Of a stretch of DNA of 64,000 nucleotides, positions 24,906-38,483 are shown in pieces (the first letter of the stretch is position 1; each line of letters starts with the position of its first letter). The translations under genes and the position numbers were made by a program. Below the pieces are notes generated by a model that ran no database searches, was not told the DNA's origin, and saw only the letters and a program-made list of their open reading frames with translations. The DNA is taken from positions 13,694,115 to 13,758,114 of the forward strand of contig HG738140.1 of assembly GCA_000499405.2 (NCBI GenBank), in the 5' to 3' direction. Source of the DNA: Onchocerca volvulus. Its lineage: Eukaryota > Nematoda > Chromadorea > Rhabditida > Onchocercidae.

Positions 24906-26079
24906 ACGTTGTGTTTTTGACAGAGCGAACATTTACATCTTTATTTATATAAATCCAGTTCTGATTTTATGTATGATTTTATTGCTGTATTCTTTTTTAA
25001 ATTATCGTAGCCTTAATTAGTTGATTCTATTACTGTCATTTATTTAGAAAATGCAAATTATAATGGAAACCTTTCATTTGTTTGTTCATTGAATTATAAT
25101 TATAATATCAATTTCTGCATGAGAAAACAAATGTATTCATTAATTCAACTTTTCTAATCTTTTTACGAATAGTCTTTTGCTTTTACTATTGGTTAGCTGC
25201 CTTTTTTCTGCTGATTTGCAATTTTCAATTTTTGCAATTTTGATAACATTGATCAGTCTGCCAAAGTTATTGACAAGATGTCATTATCATCATATTCATG
25301 ACATCAATTAACAGTTATTCATTTTTCAGTCTATTACAGCGCATGCAGTGTTTTATTGCTATCGGTGTATTTCTAACTCGTCATAGCTTTAACGAATTCA
25401 TTCTTTTTCCGTCATTTAGTTCTTTGCCTTCATTTTTATGTATCCTCTTTTGTTTACAGTTTATTTGCTTAGCATCTTCTAGCATCATTTAGCATTGATC
25501 TCTTATACCAGCACTGAGTTCTTTCTCAAAAATTATTTCACCTGAAATAAGCTTTAAAGCCAATATTGCCGATCATTATTCACTTCTTGTGAAATTATCT
25601 TCTTTAACCTTTACCTAGATTTTTCGATAACACAATATTTCAAAAGGCCGTCTAATTTATATCAATATAGCATATCAAATCATTTTTCACATATATTAAA
25701 ACGCATTGAGTTCGAAAAGCAATTCGGATGTTTGATTGATGAAATTTTATCAAAAAAATTGAAAATGGTTCACAATGATGAAGTTGTGATTTGACAATAT
25801 AACAAAGAAAATTCAAATTTGGTATTCCAACATTCTAAATAAATTCCTTTAAGGCAGTGATTGTCAGAAATTCCGAGAGATTCATGATATCATTTTTTTA
25901 ATTCAATCATTTTTGTAAATTTTAATTTTTGTTCTCGATATTTACTCAATAATTTACTTAATGTTGTGCTTTCTTAATGCAACTCTGTAAACAATATTCT
26001 CAATGGAATAAAATGGTTCTGTTTCATAACGGTTTGCTACCGCTAGCTGTTACTGTTCTGGCACTTGGCCAATATTACG
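24906..26079. other. AT-rich stretch, nothing recognised
   Basis: No coding exon or RNA seen; only short chance frames. Confidence 0.4.
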
Positions 26080-26262
26080 AGCGGTTTTGTATATCCAGCT
26101 CGGGTATTTTTATATTTCCCTTTGCATTCTACCTCTCTTTTTCATCATTAACTTTGTTATATTGCCATTATTGATTTACAATTCGCATGTCGTGACACGT
26201 TATCCAATTCTTTTTATAATAAAGGTTTAATTATCCAAGTTTGAGATTCAACCGCAATTCAA
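26080..26262 (+). repeat. LTR fragment related to the 59 kb LTRs
   Basis: Similarity to the 3' half of the 58.8 and 59.7 kb LTRs: ttatattgccattattgatt, then gtcgtg, then an SL1-like 22-mer at 26224-26245. No partner LTR or internal region is recognisable nearby, so it is a solo or truncated copy. Confidence 0.5.
26224..26245 (+). other. SL1-like 22-mer inside the LTR fragment
   Basis: GGTTTAATTATCCAAGTTTG plus AG differs from nematode SL1 at one base (T for C at position 11). It is followed by attcaacc, not by the rest of an SL RNA gene, so it is not an SL RNA locus. Confidence 0.75.
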
Positions 26263-26574
26263 ATTGGTTGTTGCTTCTGTGAGCAAGAATAGAAGTTCAA
26301 ATAAATTCGACTGGTCATGCAGCACAATTATTGACAATCAAAAACGTAAGTCATTAACTGTCAAACTTCAAATTGAAAAATATCTTTCTTTTATCAAAAG
26401 AAAATTACGACACTGATTATGATTTCAAGCCTTCGGATTTACGAAGTATAGAACTACGTTCGATAGTGCAAGTTAATGTGAATACAAAGAACTCAAATAA
26501 GAGAATATGGATCAGTGATAGAGAAACCGTTGCGTTATCTCCGATAAATTCCATCATTTTTTGCTTCTATCCTT

Positions 26575-26690
26575 GATTGATCCTATTTTTCCTTGTGGTC
26601 CTTCCAAACCTTTCAATTTCTGCAACATTGCGCCGCCTCACTTACCCTGCGGCACGGCACTTCTAACTCCATTTTTTTCTTCTTACGTCA
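26575..26690 (-). pseudogene. Cuticle-collagen-like relic
   Basis: The minus strand reads LKGLEGPQGKIGSI, four consecutive Gly-X-Y triplets. It is preceded in frame by VPQGK, a stop and GGAMLQ. The region is clearly richer in G and C than its surroundings. The premature stop and small extent mark it as a relic of a collagen gene. It could be part of the same former gene as the piece at 31.3-31.6 kb, which has the same strand. Confidence 0.4.
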
Positions 26691-27715
26691 TCTGAGCCTT
26701 GATCTCTTGAGTTATCTGGATTAAAATATATATCAAAAAAAAAAAAAGAAAAAAAGAAAAAGAAAAAAAATCAGTGGAAACGGAGAATTGTGGCAACATA
26801 TTTTAAATCGTCAACTATGTTCATTGGATCATGAATTAGGCTTGTTTATGAACAGGTGGAATGATTTCACTTTCGCTTTATGATTATTTTAATACATTAA
26901 TTAAGTTAAACTTTCGAGGAATAATTGAATAACAGATGTTTTGTGATTTCGTCCATTACTTACTGAATTACAGCTAAGTTGAATTTTTAATAATCAAAAT
27001 TAAAGATAGTCACTACACTAACTTATTAGATAGTTAATTTAAAGTACTAAGCTCTATTTCATATTTAAATACATCATAACGAAAAAACTGGAATTTCTTG
27101 CTGTTATTTCATGTTCTATAGATGAAAATCGAACGCTCTTGTAGATCATTGCGCCAATTAAATTTTATTCAAAGGAATCGTAATTTCGAGATTTAAAAGT
27201 TCTAATTAAAAAAATATATATATGAATTGAAAATTCCTCTGCGTTTTTAATAGCTATTGGATAAAAAACGATATTTTTTCAAGACAGTAAATTTTTCTGT
27301 ACCCATAGAAACATGTAGGACAACCAATAGACAAATCAAATGGAACCATTGAATCAGTAAATTACGAGTAATGGCCTCACAAAGAAAAGTGCAAAAATAG
27401 TTGAGGTTTTGTCGATATTTTGAAAATTTTGCAGTATTCAAGAAGTGATATTTCAAGAATGATGCAAGATTGTGATAAACTATGTCTTTAAATTTGCATT
27501 ACAGCATTAGATTCAGCCAGAACTGTTATTGTAATGGGATGTATACGAACACTACAAGAAAATTTCAGCTAAATAATCGTATCTTAAAATTCTTTCCACA
27601 GTCCAGAAGTAAGCTTCGAAAATTTTATTTTTTTATTTAGAGAAACAGATAAATAATCAGCCAGTATGTCATTCCCAAAGAGATCCTGATATTTGGAAAT
27701 AAGAACTTCCAATTG
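26691..27715. other. Non-coding stretch
   Basis: An A-rich simple tract at about 26736-26770 and short frames only; nothing recognised. Confidence 0.4.
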
Positions 27716-28562
27716 TACTGTAGATTTTGAGTGTTACTCTTCCCGTTTTTCCATCTTAACTCCAAATAATAAGTCCGAAAAAAGCGGTTTAATTTAAATT
27801 TATCTGATATATATTACTAATCTTCTCATTCATTTTATGAAATATGAATAAATTTTCCTATTCCTCAGTATTTTTTTGATTTGGCCTTTAAGTTATTGAA
27901 TTTCCAGCTTATCAGTTTTTTTTTTCAATTGTCTTACATCTGTTTGTGGTAATGAGTAAACTTAGATCGTCTGTTGACATACTTATTAGGTTTTTCTACA
28001 TTTTATTTGAGGAAATTCAGATTTATCCATTTATTGCTATTTCGCTAGTTTTCGACCTTGTTTAAGATAACTAACTTTTATAATACTTCTTGAATTTCCA
28101 TGCGGCTAGCCATGATGCTACTGAGATCTGGCATATGTTTCATTATCCGATAAATGAGTAATGCCATATCTTTCTGAATGGTTTGAAGATTCTTTGAATA
28201 ATATCTCGTTGCTTATTAGACATTTTAAATCATATGTTCTACGCTACAACGAACTTCCAGATCGGATTACTTGTTAGATGTTTAATCTGTGACGATACTT
28301 CGGAAGATGTTATTCTGGAAAAGCTATTCGTAATTTTAGATGAATGAAATTGGTTTCTCAGCTTTCGTTTTCTTACAGCTACTTCCAATCGTCGAATTAG
28401 CGAAATATGACTTTTCTAGTAGTGGCTACTTGTTAATTGTGCTAATTAAAATGAATTTATGTTATTAGTGCCATTATCTCATTATTGCTGTTTCATGTGA
28501 CACTAATCATTGATAGCCTAAAGATAGAGCTGTCATAAAAAGCTTCCTCTTTATTTGAAAAA

Positions 28563-28772
28563 TTGCTATTTTTGAAAGAGCGAAGGAAAGATACACTTTT
28601 TCTGTCTAACTATGTGGCCAGTAAGATTATTCGAACTACTAACAGCAAGATGAAAGATTGGTGCCTAGTCGATATATGGATTATTGAAAATCGAAATAAT
28701 ATATTGATAAATTCATCGACTAATGAAGTATACGGATGTCTTTTAATTGACAAAAATTGGAATTCCATTTAA
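28563..28772 (+). other. Conserved 69-codon frame in duplicated core, copy A
   Basis: The frame starts MLFLKERRKDTLFLSNYVAS and is preserved in copy B (39296-39505) with one amino-acid difference (Met/Ile). The DNA itself is almost unchanged over the whole core, including non-frame parts, so the conservation does not prove translation. No family recognised. Confidence 0.25.
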
Positions 28773-28814
28773 TTCTCATTGATTATCCATATTTGCAAAT
28801 GAATAACAATCGAA

Positions 28815-29093
28815 TTATCTATAATCTGGGGAGGGGACAGGCTGGTCTAGTATTGATAATCGATTTTTAAACTGCTCTATGCTCTCGTTGTGACACATCT
28901 TATAATGGTAATCGATGTGACGAGAGAATAATATGGAGCAAAGATTTCCGGATTCTCGCATGATACTGCAGGCCAAGATAAGATACCAAAGTTTATTAAG
29001 CATATTCTGCAAAATTGGAAAGATTCCAAAAGTTGGAGAATAGTTAGTGTTGTAGCACGAATGTTTTTCCAGTGAACATCTGGCATAAAGCAT
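28815..29093 (-). other. Conserved 92-codon frame in duplicated core, copy A
   Basis: A minus frame contains GIFPILQNMLNKLWYLILAC and ends ILDQPVPSPDYR. Copy B (39548-39805) keeps the same frame and stop for the last 77 or so codons, despite a small deletion near its start. No signal peptide, no known domain. It may be a small gene, part of a decayed exon, or chance. Confidence 0.3.
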
Positions 29094-31334
29094 TATCGTT
29101 GAATGGAAAGAGAAAACACACGGAAAAGCATGACTTATATTGGTTTAAATTGAAAAAAATAAAAAAAAAAAAGGAAAAATTTCAAAGAAATAGGTAAAAT
29201 TAAATTTAACTTCCTACAATGTAAAGAATGATGTCATAAAAATATTTTTATTATTCAGCAACATCTTCCAAAATGTTTATTATATAATATTCTCATAATT
29301 ATGGATTAAGTATCCATTATTTGTACCATCATACTTTGATTTAAATCAATTAGATGCAAAAATTTATTTGAATTTCATCTATCAATTGATGGAAAGACTA
29401 TTTTTTGCCTCATTTATTTTTCATTGATTAATTTCCTTAAAGTATGGAGATTTTTGATTTTTTTAAATCGTTAAATAGATTTTAAACTAAAAAATGTCAT
29501 AAATATAATAATATTAACGATCATCTTGTTAATGAACTTTGACAATCTGATTAATGTGATCAAAACGGCAAACATCAAGAGACTGTTCATAATGAGAACA
29601 ATGAACTTAATGAATATATTTATTTCTTTATGTAGCAATTTTATGTATTAAAATTATAATTCAGGAAATTTTTGCACTATAATTTGAATTTTGTAAATGA
29701 ATTGTAGCATTAGAATTAATTAATTAAAACTATAATTGTCGCAAAATATTCTTATAATATAAATACTATGAACTATTCAAAGTAATTTATATTATAGAAA
29801 ATCGATTCAAATTCTAAAATATAAATTAAAAAAAAATACATATAAATCACTAATCAAATCTTATACTTGATCGTGTAAAATTTTCAAATTAATTACAAAT
29901 AAATAAATCATTAATTAGAACTTGCATTATAATTTTATGAGATCTCGAAATATCTTTAAACATATAAATCACTTTCTATATTCTTATTTTGAGATCAGTG
30001 TGATTTATGAAATAATTGTAAATATCTTAATTAAGCTCTATCTCCCTCAACTTCCTGTTTGGTGTGAAATGCTTGAAATGTGATGAGAGTTTTATCATCA
30101 AATAACCAAATTCTTAATCTCCGATCATCGGTATTGACATAAATTTCTAAATTATTATTAACATCTCTGAATAAATGATCGGTATCACTTACTTTCAGTC
30201 TGTACTTGAGTCTGTCTCAATTTCAATCAAAAGAAGAATTCTCCAGTCCCAAATAAAATCTCCTCGAAGGCTTCAAATCAAACCCGACCAAGCTCAGCTA
30301 ATCAAAAACCCAGTAAATTCCCTTCCATCTACAAAGCAAAAAATATCCAAGCTATCGATTGTATTTTCGATATTCATTCATTTACTGTGACGTAACTGCG
30401 GCAATAAACTAAATTTTATCGCACATCATAAAAAAAACTTTATCACACAATAAATTCATCTGTGAATCAGCCAATCTCCAACATCTCCAAACAGAAAAAT
30501 TTTCACAATGACAACTTAAAAAAATATATATGTATAATGATAACAATGCAACCTTACATGGATTATATTAGACTAGAATATTGAATAATTCTGACTGATG
30601 GCGGTTTGCTCACATCTCATATTTATGATAACATCACTGTAAGTATGATAACTCCTGTCAGTAGCTCTGCAGACTGATTAATCTGTTCAAAATTGCAAAA
30701 ATTGAAGATTATAAAATGTGCGCAGAAATTGGTACTATATTTATATTTTTAATAAGCAAACAAACAAACGATTTGTAATTTGTATTTTGTAGAAACAATA
30801 AAGATTTCAAAACTTTTCGTGCTGGCTAGGTGTGCAGGAAAACATATCGGAAATAATGTAATAACATATTAATCTTTAATATCTTCCAATTTCAAACTGA
30901 TTTCTGTGTTTTATTTCATACTATCATTTTCTTTTTTCATTTCAACAATTTTTACATCTAAAAATGATGTGGACTTCATTGACTTTTATTTTACCGTGGA
31001 CATATGAATATCTTTCATTTATATGCAAAAGTTATCTCAACTTTTTTTATCACTGCGAGCAGAGCGGAAATTATCTTCAATTTCAGCCAAACTATAAAAT
31101 TATTGTATTCAGCGGAAGAGCGGAATATTTTATTTTTTCCTTTGTTCAATTTCGAAATGAATTAAATTCAGAAATATTCTTACTATTTAAAGATAACAAT
31201 GAGAGATTGTAATTTGTAAATACAACAAAACGATTCACAAAGTTCAAATCCAATTCTGTTACTTATTACTTCTATCCTGCTTCTCCTTCTCTTATATTTT
31301 TCAATCCTTGATCATCGATTTCCCTGACATTCCT

Positions 31335-31560
31335 ACATTTTCTTTATCATTTGCAATCCCAGGCACTCCTTATTGACCTTTGTTTCCGTTTGACCCTTCA
31401 TTTCCTAAGAGTTCCCACCTCTTTGATTTCCATATCGTCCATTGCGCCCAAGCAGTTCTGGTGGTCAGCCGGTCGCTCGTCCTGTAGGTCTTCAAGTCTG
31501 AAAAATTCACACATGTCCGCTGCTTCACAGATTTCTTGTCTGTCCTCATTTAGAATCTAT
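31335..31560 (-). pseudogene. Cuticle-collagen-like relic
   Basis: Minus-strand text in two frames shows Gly-X-Y order: PTGRATG, a stop, then PPELLGRNGRYGNQRGGN, and after a frameshift GNEGSNGNKGQ, a stop, then GVPGIA. The stretch is GC-richer than its neighbours. Stops and a frame shift show that it no longer codes. The best reading is a dead cuticle collagen gene fragment; the N-terminal domain and Cys knots are not seen. Confidence 0.5.
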
Positions 31561-34500
31561 TAGTGAACTCATCTGGACCATGAAAACAGTAAAGACCAAT
31601 GAGAAAGTATTGAAAAGTAGTGACAGTCTGAAACTGCACAACGATTGAAATTCTACAGAATTTACATTTCAACGAGAAATCTTCGATTCATATTGGAATT
31701 TAGGATAACTGTTGTGAATTTTTGTGCATTTCATAAAATAAACAAAAATTTCAAGAAGCAAGTGTGTTACTTGAAGCAAGCAGTGCATTTTCTCATCAAT
31801 TCCATATCAAAGTGGTCTTCAGATCTCACCAAGATCGATTTCATTATGTAATCTTCTGATTTGGGCTATTCATTGCTACTTATAGTCTTCATCAGAACAG
31901 ACTATCTTTTAGACGGTGAGGAAAATCTCATTTCTCATTTTTACGATTCTTAACATCGTAAAAATTTTCTATGCATATCTAAAAAATTGACCCAACTTTT
32001 TGTTAAAGTTACTGTAACAGAAATTAGATCGAAGTTAAACAGGTTCATGCAGTTCCAGGACGATGATTAATCTGTAAATTGTAGTTATTAATCAGATTTT
32101 TAAGCTACTTCGACTTCTCGAAAGACTTAAAATTTGTTCTTTTATTCATTTCCCAGAACTTGTTCTCTTATCACACGATAAATTATAAGAAGTGATTAAT
32201 CTGAATGTATGTGAAATTTAACATATTTGGCTGAATGATGCGTTGCAAATGCATTATTTCAAGTGGAATTATTGAAGCTGTAAAAGGAATGACTATCGGA
32301 GTTTCTCGCACAGTTGGACAATCAGGTATTAATTTTGAAGAAAAAAAAAGAATCTTAAGGTACTGATAACAGATAAACTCGATAAAGAGTTCGCAGAAAA
32401 TGGTAAAAGAGTAAGTAAAGGATGTATATTTCAATAAATAACGATACAAGATTAATATGCCAAGATGTACAGGATACATTTCATTCAGAGCAAGCAATTA
32501 GTTACGGGACAAAGATGGTTAGCGATGTAACGCAGATAGAATGATAAGCATAAAAGCTCATAAACACGAATGAAAGAGAATTTTGAATATATGAAAAAAA
32601 AAAAAAAAATATTTACGACGTCTTGATTTTCGAAAAACGCAAATATTCAGGAAAGTTGCAATTGTTATGAGTTTCTATGAGATCAAAATTCGATAAAAAA
32701 ATACCGAATACAAATAAAAGCCAGCTTTAGAAGCTTAACTTATCATACCCACAGAAACAAGAAAAAAACATGCAAATGTGGAAGTAAATGAAATGAATTA
32801 AATAGAGACATGATTTTGAGTTATTCTTAACTTTTATTTAGTTTTTTTTTTTTTTTTCTTTCGTATATGGTATGTTAAATTTCATAGAGTTATGCGATTT
32901 GAATGTTTTATGCATAGATTGCATGTTAAATTTTACTGAATTGTAAAATTAAAATAAATTACTTAAAAAATTTCATCTTCATAAGTAATTATAGAAGAAT
33001 TAATAGCATCGTCAAAGAATGATAAAAATGAAAGAAATTATTGTATACTTCGATACATTCAGTTTTAAAATTTATTAGCTTGTTTATTGTTTATTAATTT
33101 ATACATCACAGCATCATTAGTTTATCTGTGACTATCAAGTTGGTGGTTCGTGTCCGGAAATAGAACTTGTTACATCAATATATCCTTTTCATAAGATACG
33201 ACTATGGATGTGGAACGCATTCTTCTTGAGCGATTACTGCCATGAGAAAATATTTTCACAGCTTTCCTTTATTTCTATTTATTACAAATTCCAATTAATT
33301 TCTAATTAGAATCAGTTTGATCAGGAATATAAGCTATATGCATTTTATTTTCCTTATTAAACGATTTAATTCCCCGGAATTGATATAAAATGAATTTTTG
33401 TTTTAATTACAGTTTTTTTTAAATCCATATCCAAATAAGATTTCTCTGTGAAGACACAATTCATTTAATATTCTCCTTTAAAAAATTTTTATTTGCTTAT
33501 AGAAAAAATTTCTGTACAAAAAAACTTCTCTCAACCACTCACCGGTGGAAATCGTAATTTTTCATTCAATACTTCGTCACTTTGCCGTCATTATCCATTT
33601 TTTTCCAATTCTAACTTAATTTTTCGAGATATTATAAAAGTTCAACTTTCATGTTTCTCATAACTCCAAAATAAATAGAAAGTTTATAAAACAGACCGTA
33701 AAATGAAAGGAAATAAAAAAAACGGCCAAAAATTAACTGGTAAAATGGACATTTCTTTTTAAAATCGATCACTGCAAAAAAAAAAAACTGAGACTTTGAT
33801 ACAAAAAATTCATTTTGTATCAAACAAAATGTTGGTAACCCATTAATTCTTACTAATTAAAAAAAAAATTTTATCATTTTATTTTCAGAAAATATGTAGT
33901 TGGAAGATTGCAATAAATCAAATTCAATTAAAGTTCAGAAAATGCAATCAAATTAATATATATTTTAAAAATTGATAATTGCAATAAAACAATTGAAAAT
34001 TGAACTCTATGCATTTTAGGCACCAATAAAACTGAAATTAGAAATTTTCGAAAAACCAATACGATGGGCAAATTGTATAAATTTTTTCGACAAAACAAAT
34101 TTTGTGAAAAAAAAAATATAATTTCTTTATTCAATAAATTCAAAACCATTAATTTTAAACAAAAAAATATACAGTTGATTTAGATGCTGCATGTGTACAT
34201 AGTATGGGATAAAAAACCTATGCGATCTATTTAATGCAAGGCTGTGAATAATTCGTTAAGATGAAATAATAAATTATTGAATAAATAAAATTTTTATAAA
34301 ATTTATAAGAATATAAGGAATAATTTTGACAAAGAATTGATAGGAAAAAATTATTCTAATCCCATCATATATTTTTAATTTCTATATCTGAAAAGATATA
34401 ATTACGAAATCTAATAATTAATTGCAATGTCTTGTTGGTGATTCCCAGTTTCATTAATTATCACATAAGTGATAATAACAATGAAATATGCTGATAATAA

Positions 34501-35890
34501 CAATGGAATACTGGATGTGATCTTTGAAAAGATACAAATCTTTGTTTTGCTTTGTCCTCTTTGAAAGAAAGAGATCGAAATGAGCGAGATGATTCGAAAT
34601 GAGACATGATGTTCTCCATAAATACTACTGTGGCCATTTTTAAATTCAGTATCTGCAAAACTAAGTAGTAATGCGGAATGTCTCTTAACATTTAGCTCGT
34701 TGAGATGGTAATGGTAATGAAACTATAACAATGAAATGGAAATATTTTGAGATCAAAAAATGATTGGATTTCTAGCTATTATGGTTTTTACAATTGTTTG
34801 TTTTCCATTTCTACCACTTGAATTTTACTAAAATCCTCGCAATCAATGATTCTTGATTTGCTTCATGCAAGTAGGACATGTTCATCATAAAACGTTACTA
34901 CTTTTATTGTAAGATAAAATGGTTCAAATTTTTATTATTTGAAAGCAAACTTACTATCTCATTTAATTGTTTCTAACTTCAACTTAATTTAAAGTTTCCA
35001 AGGATTCGAATTGCATGTTTAAGGTGCGAAAAGCCGGAGAAACTTAGAGTTTTCAATTTTCATTGTAATTTGAAAAAATGTGGCTTAATAATTTTCTGAA
35101 GACAGTTTTCAAATTATCCAATTATGAACGATTTAGTTATGGAAGTTATTCATTATCTGCCATATTCTGCTATTGTAACATTCTGTGATTATCAGTGTGT
35201 TAGTCGAGAAAAAAGGTAATTAAGTATGAGATATGTCTAAAAATCTAAATTTTGTTGAAAAATTTAGTGGCCATCATGCTGTCGTGAAAATATTGCAAAT
35301 TTGCATGCATTAATACTAGACAAATTGATACTAATAGAATGTCATCATTAAGACCGTTTCACACTTTTTCTTGCATCACCAGTCAGAAATATTTTTGAAA
35401 TATTTGTTCGATTTGAATTAAATCCATCAATTAGTAGTTCAAGTTATGGTAGTAAATGATGATCAGTAGCTGTCGTTAATATTATAATATTAAAATCATT
35501 GTCATGCTATTTTTTTAATAGGTTCTTTTTTGTCGAATGTAGAAATTTCTAAAATGCAGTGAAGAATGAAATTAAAACTCATTTTATGAATTCCAATTGA
35601 AATATTGTTGTTATGGAAGCAAAAATGAAATTCGATAACGTATAATTTGTAATCATACTTTTCCTGCTTATTTCTAAACTTTCCATCGATAGTTGTTCTT
35701 ACTTCTATTTGTTTGGCTTGATGTCTTTTTCATCTTCTACTATTTCATTTACGATTTCAAAAGCAAAGGTTACTGGATTTGATCATATAATGATTGAAGA
35801 ATGGGCATGGAAAATGAGCATTGAATAATTAACGAAATATGCTAATTAATTTCGATTTCCTCTGAAACTATCGCCGAAATATTTAAGGAA
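31561..35890. other. Mostly non-coding stretch
   Basis: No confident gene. Two coding-like islands were noted: 33121-33309 (plus, 62 codons) and about 32226-32325 (plus, MMRCKCIISSGIIEAVKGMT before a gtatta donor). Neither matches a family I know. Confidence 0.4.
33121..33309 (+). other. Coding-like 62-codon fragment, unrecognised
   Basis: Between an in-frame TAG (33118-33120) and TAG (33307-33309) the frame reads DYQVGGSCPEIELVTSIYPF and then LWMWNAFFLSDYCHEKI. It has Cys, Trp, Gly and Pro in mixed use, unlike most chance frames here. There is no start codon or clear splice site. It could be an exon remnant. Confidence 0.2.
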
Positions 35891-36797
35891 ATGAACTATT
35901 TGTGGTACCTCGTTTGTATATTGACAACGCTGCAAGCTGCTATCCTTAGAGATGATGCAAACACGAAATTTAAGAAGTGCTGCAAAGCGTACGAACCGTC
36001 ACTGAAAAATGAAACTGCCGTGAATGAATGCCTCAATAAATACTGCGACTTCGATGTCCTTTCGCAAACTACTGTAATAACTTTTATATATTCTGATTGT
36101 AATTTCTCATCAATTAAACTTCAAGAGGTCACGAAAATAAAAAAAAAGCATATATTAATAAATCTTGTCTAAAAAATGAACCGGTTAGTTCCATCTTTTA
36201 TCGAAACTAATCGATTCAAAAAATAAACCCTTCGCATTCTCTAATAATGATTTCGTTTCTTTTTTTTTTGTTGTCGTCCTCATCGAATCCTTTTGCAAGA
36301 ATTTCCCACCATTCACTATGCAAACTTAAAGTCTCATAGTATTTGATTTAATTTCTCAATACCAGAAAAATTCATTTGTTGTTTTTCTGGAATGTTCGAT
36401 AAAACTGAGACTTAGATTATTTTTCACCGTTTGTTGAGACGTGCTATCACTTTCAGATACTCGTACTTCTGAAACATTGCGATTGTACCGTTGTCGGTGC
36501 TATGTTTTCCTGCGCATCATCTAATTATGATCATACCCAATGTTGTTTGGTGAGTTCTTTTATTTCAAATTGTTACTACAAAATTTGATTTAAGCTCATT
36601 TTAAATAAACAATTTAACTGTTTCTGAATATATATTTGCAGGCTAATGGAGTGAGTGGAAAATGTCTGGAATATTGCTCAGCTCATGATGGAGTGCCTCC
36701 CAATTATTTGGACTATTTGACATGCCTGGATCATTTTGATACTATCAAGCAGTGCTTTCAAAATTATCTAGCAAAAAATCCTGCTATTAAACCTTAA
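35891..36797 (+). CDS. Secreted nematode DB-domain protein
   Basis: Three exons, 35891..36073, 36457..36549 and 36642..36797, all in phase 0 with gtaata and gtgagt donors and tttcag and ttgcag acceptors, give 143 residues. Residues 1-17 (MNYLWYLVCILTTLQAA) form a signal peptide. The rest is one DB module, a nematode-specific cysteine-rich domain of unknown function: CC at 30-31, C47, C52, FDVLSQ at 54-59, C69, C71, C80, DHTQCC at 86-91, C100, YC at 103-104, GVPPNYLDYLTCLD at 109-122 and C130. Thirteen cysteines remain after signal removal, implying a disulfide-rich secreted product. The frame is intact. The gene lies between the two copies of the segmental duplication. The start is the first ATG and leads straight into the signal peptide. 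Confidence 0.9.
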
Positions 36798-38483
36798 ATG
36801 AATTTTTTTTGTTTTTCATTATCATTCTGCTTTGTGAATATTACAAGCTTAATATTATAAAAAAAATTTTAAGGTTCAGAAATTACTTATTTTATCCTGT
36901 TATACGTTTTATTTGATGAAATTGATGAAAACTGAACTTTTCATTCCAAATTTGATATATTTATGTAAAAAAAAAAAGGCTAAAACGGTAAGAGAAATTC
37001 AATAAGAAACGTTCTCTTGGCAAGCTTTAACTAGTCAATAGCAGCTAGTTATAAAGAGATTAGAAATCAGGAATATTGCAACTTCCAAAACAACTTATCT
37101 TCAAAATATTTTCGATTGGTATTTCTAATGAAACAACAGCTGTAGCTGGAAGAAAAGTAACAAAGTTAGAAATAATCAATTGCCCGACTGTAGATATTTC
37201 CCTAAGTGTTGAGTACAATTGTCATCAACAATTGATAATAAGACCGTAAAGCAAAAGTGCGATATAAAGTATAATTGTTATGTATTTTGTAGTTGTACAA
37301 TGCTCATCTATTATGTCAAATATACTTATCATATTATTGTTGTGATAGTTTGAAGATATTAGGAATGATATGATAATATAGCAAGAACGAGCTATCATAA
37401 TCTCAGTAAATTTTCCTTTAGGATTCGATATTATATAAAGAAATATGAATTCACAAGGACTTCGAATTCCTGTAAAAAAAAAAAAAAAAAAAAATGCTGT
37501 AAAATTTTGCAAATTTAAATTCCAAAATGTATTAAATATAGTGATGAAAAAAGTCCATTAATATTTGAAAAATTGAAACTAAATTTCAAAATTGATTTTC
37601 AATTTTTTGTAAAAGTGTCGAAGTAACTACTACTAGTAGTTACTCATTTCAATGGTTTGTGATTTTCCCACTCAGTGTTCAAATTACCGTATACCAAACT
37701 GCTGAATTAATTTAGTTTTGCATAACCCGTTCCACTCAATCTTCTTAATTCTGATGGGATTTCTCGTACTCAATTAGGCAAAACAGATGAATCATCCATT
37801 CTATTGATTTCATGTGAATTTGTCAAATCATTTAAAACAATATTCATGAGAAGTATAGCATTATCACTATCACTGCAATGGTAAAATGAACATTCTGAAT
37901 GCTTCTACCTTTCTCTTATCTTTTAGAACTTAATTTCCACGTGGAAATCTTAAATTTTAGAAGAAAAATTAAAATTCAAAAAATTTTTCGCAAAAAATTG
38001 TTCCCTTGATTAAAATGAATAGTTCATAAGCTTGAAGTTATGTTTTTCATCAGAATAATAAAGTGATTGAGTTTGGCAAAAAAAGATAAGAATAATGAAA
38101 ATTATTTATCAATTGTTTATAATATATAATTTTTGGTGCATGAAAGTGTCAAGTTTCGGGGGATGATGTTAAATTCTGATTTCATTTGAAATGAAGTTTC
38201 ACTTATCCGAACCCTATTGTTTGCTCTATTATTGTTGCATTTTCATTATTTATGGTTATGTTCGATCATTCGATACTTTTGAACTGTTAAAAAGAAGTGA
38301 GCTATTCAATTATCTACTTTGATTTTTGTCTTCATAAGCATTTTCTTCGTAATCTGTTCTTTTCATAATCTGTCTCTTTGTAAACATTTTCACAATAAAC
38401 GGATTTGAAAATGTGATTGTCTTAAGGAAAATCTTCAAAATTTTCATGAAATATATAATTTATTGAAATTATTTCTTCCGTAT
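36798..38483. other. Non-coding stretch
   Basis: 3' flank of the DB gene, a long poly(A) run near 37473-37493, and AT-rich DNA without recognisable exons. Confidence 0.45.

Larger units (their letters stand above)
27716..31100. repeat. Segmental duplication, copy A
   Basis: Colinear with 38484-40950 in the same orientation. Matching blocks run from actgtagatttt (27716) through ctgttgacatacttattagg, the highly similar core (28100-29110), the aacatcttcc region, and gcaaccttacatggattata (30548), to tctttcatttatatgcaaa (31011). Copy A has about 0.8 kb (29750-30525) absent from copy B. No transposase or LTR is evident, so it looks like a local duplication rather than an insertion. Confidence 0.8.
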
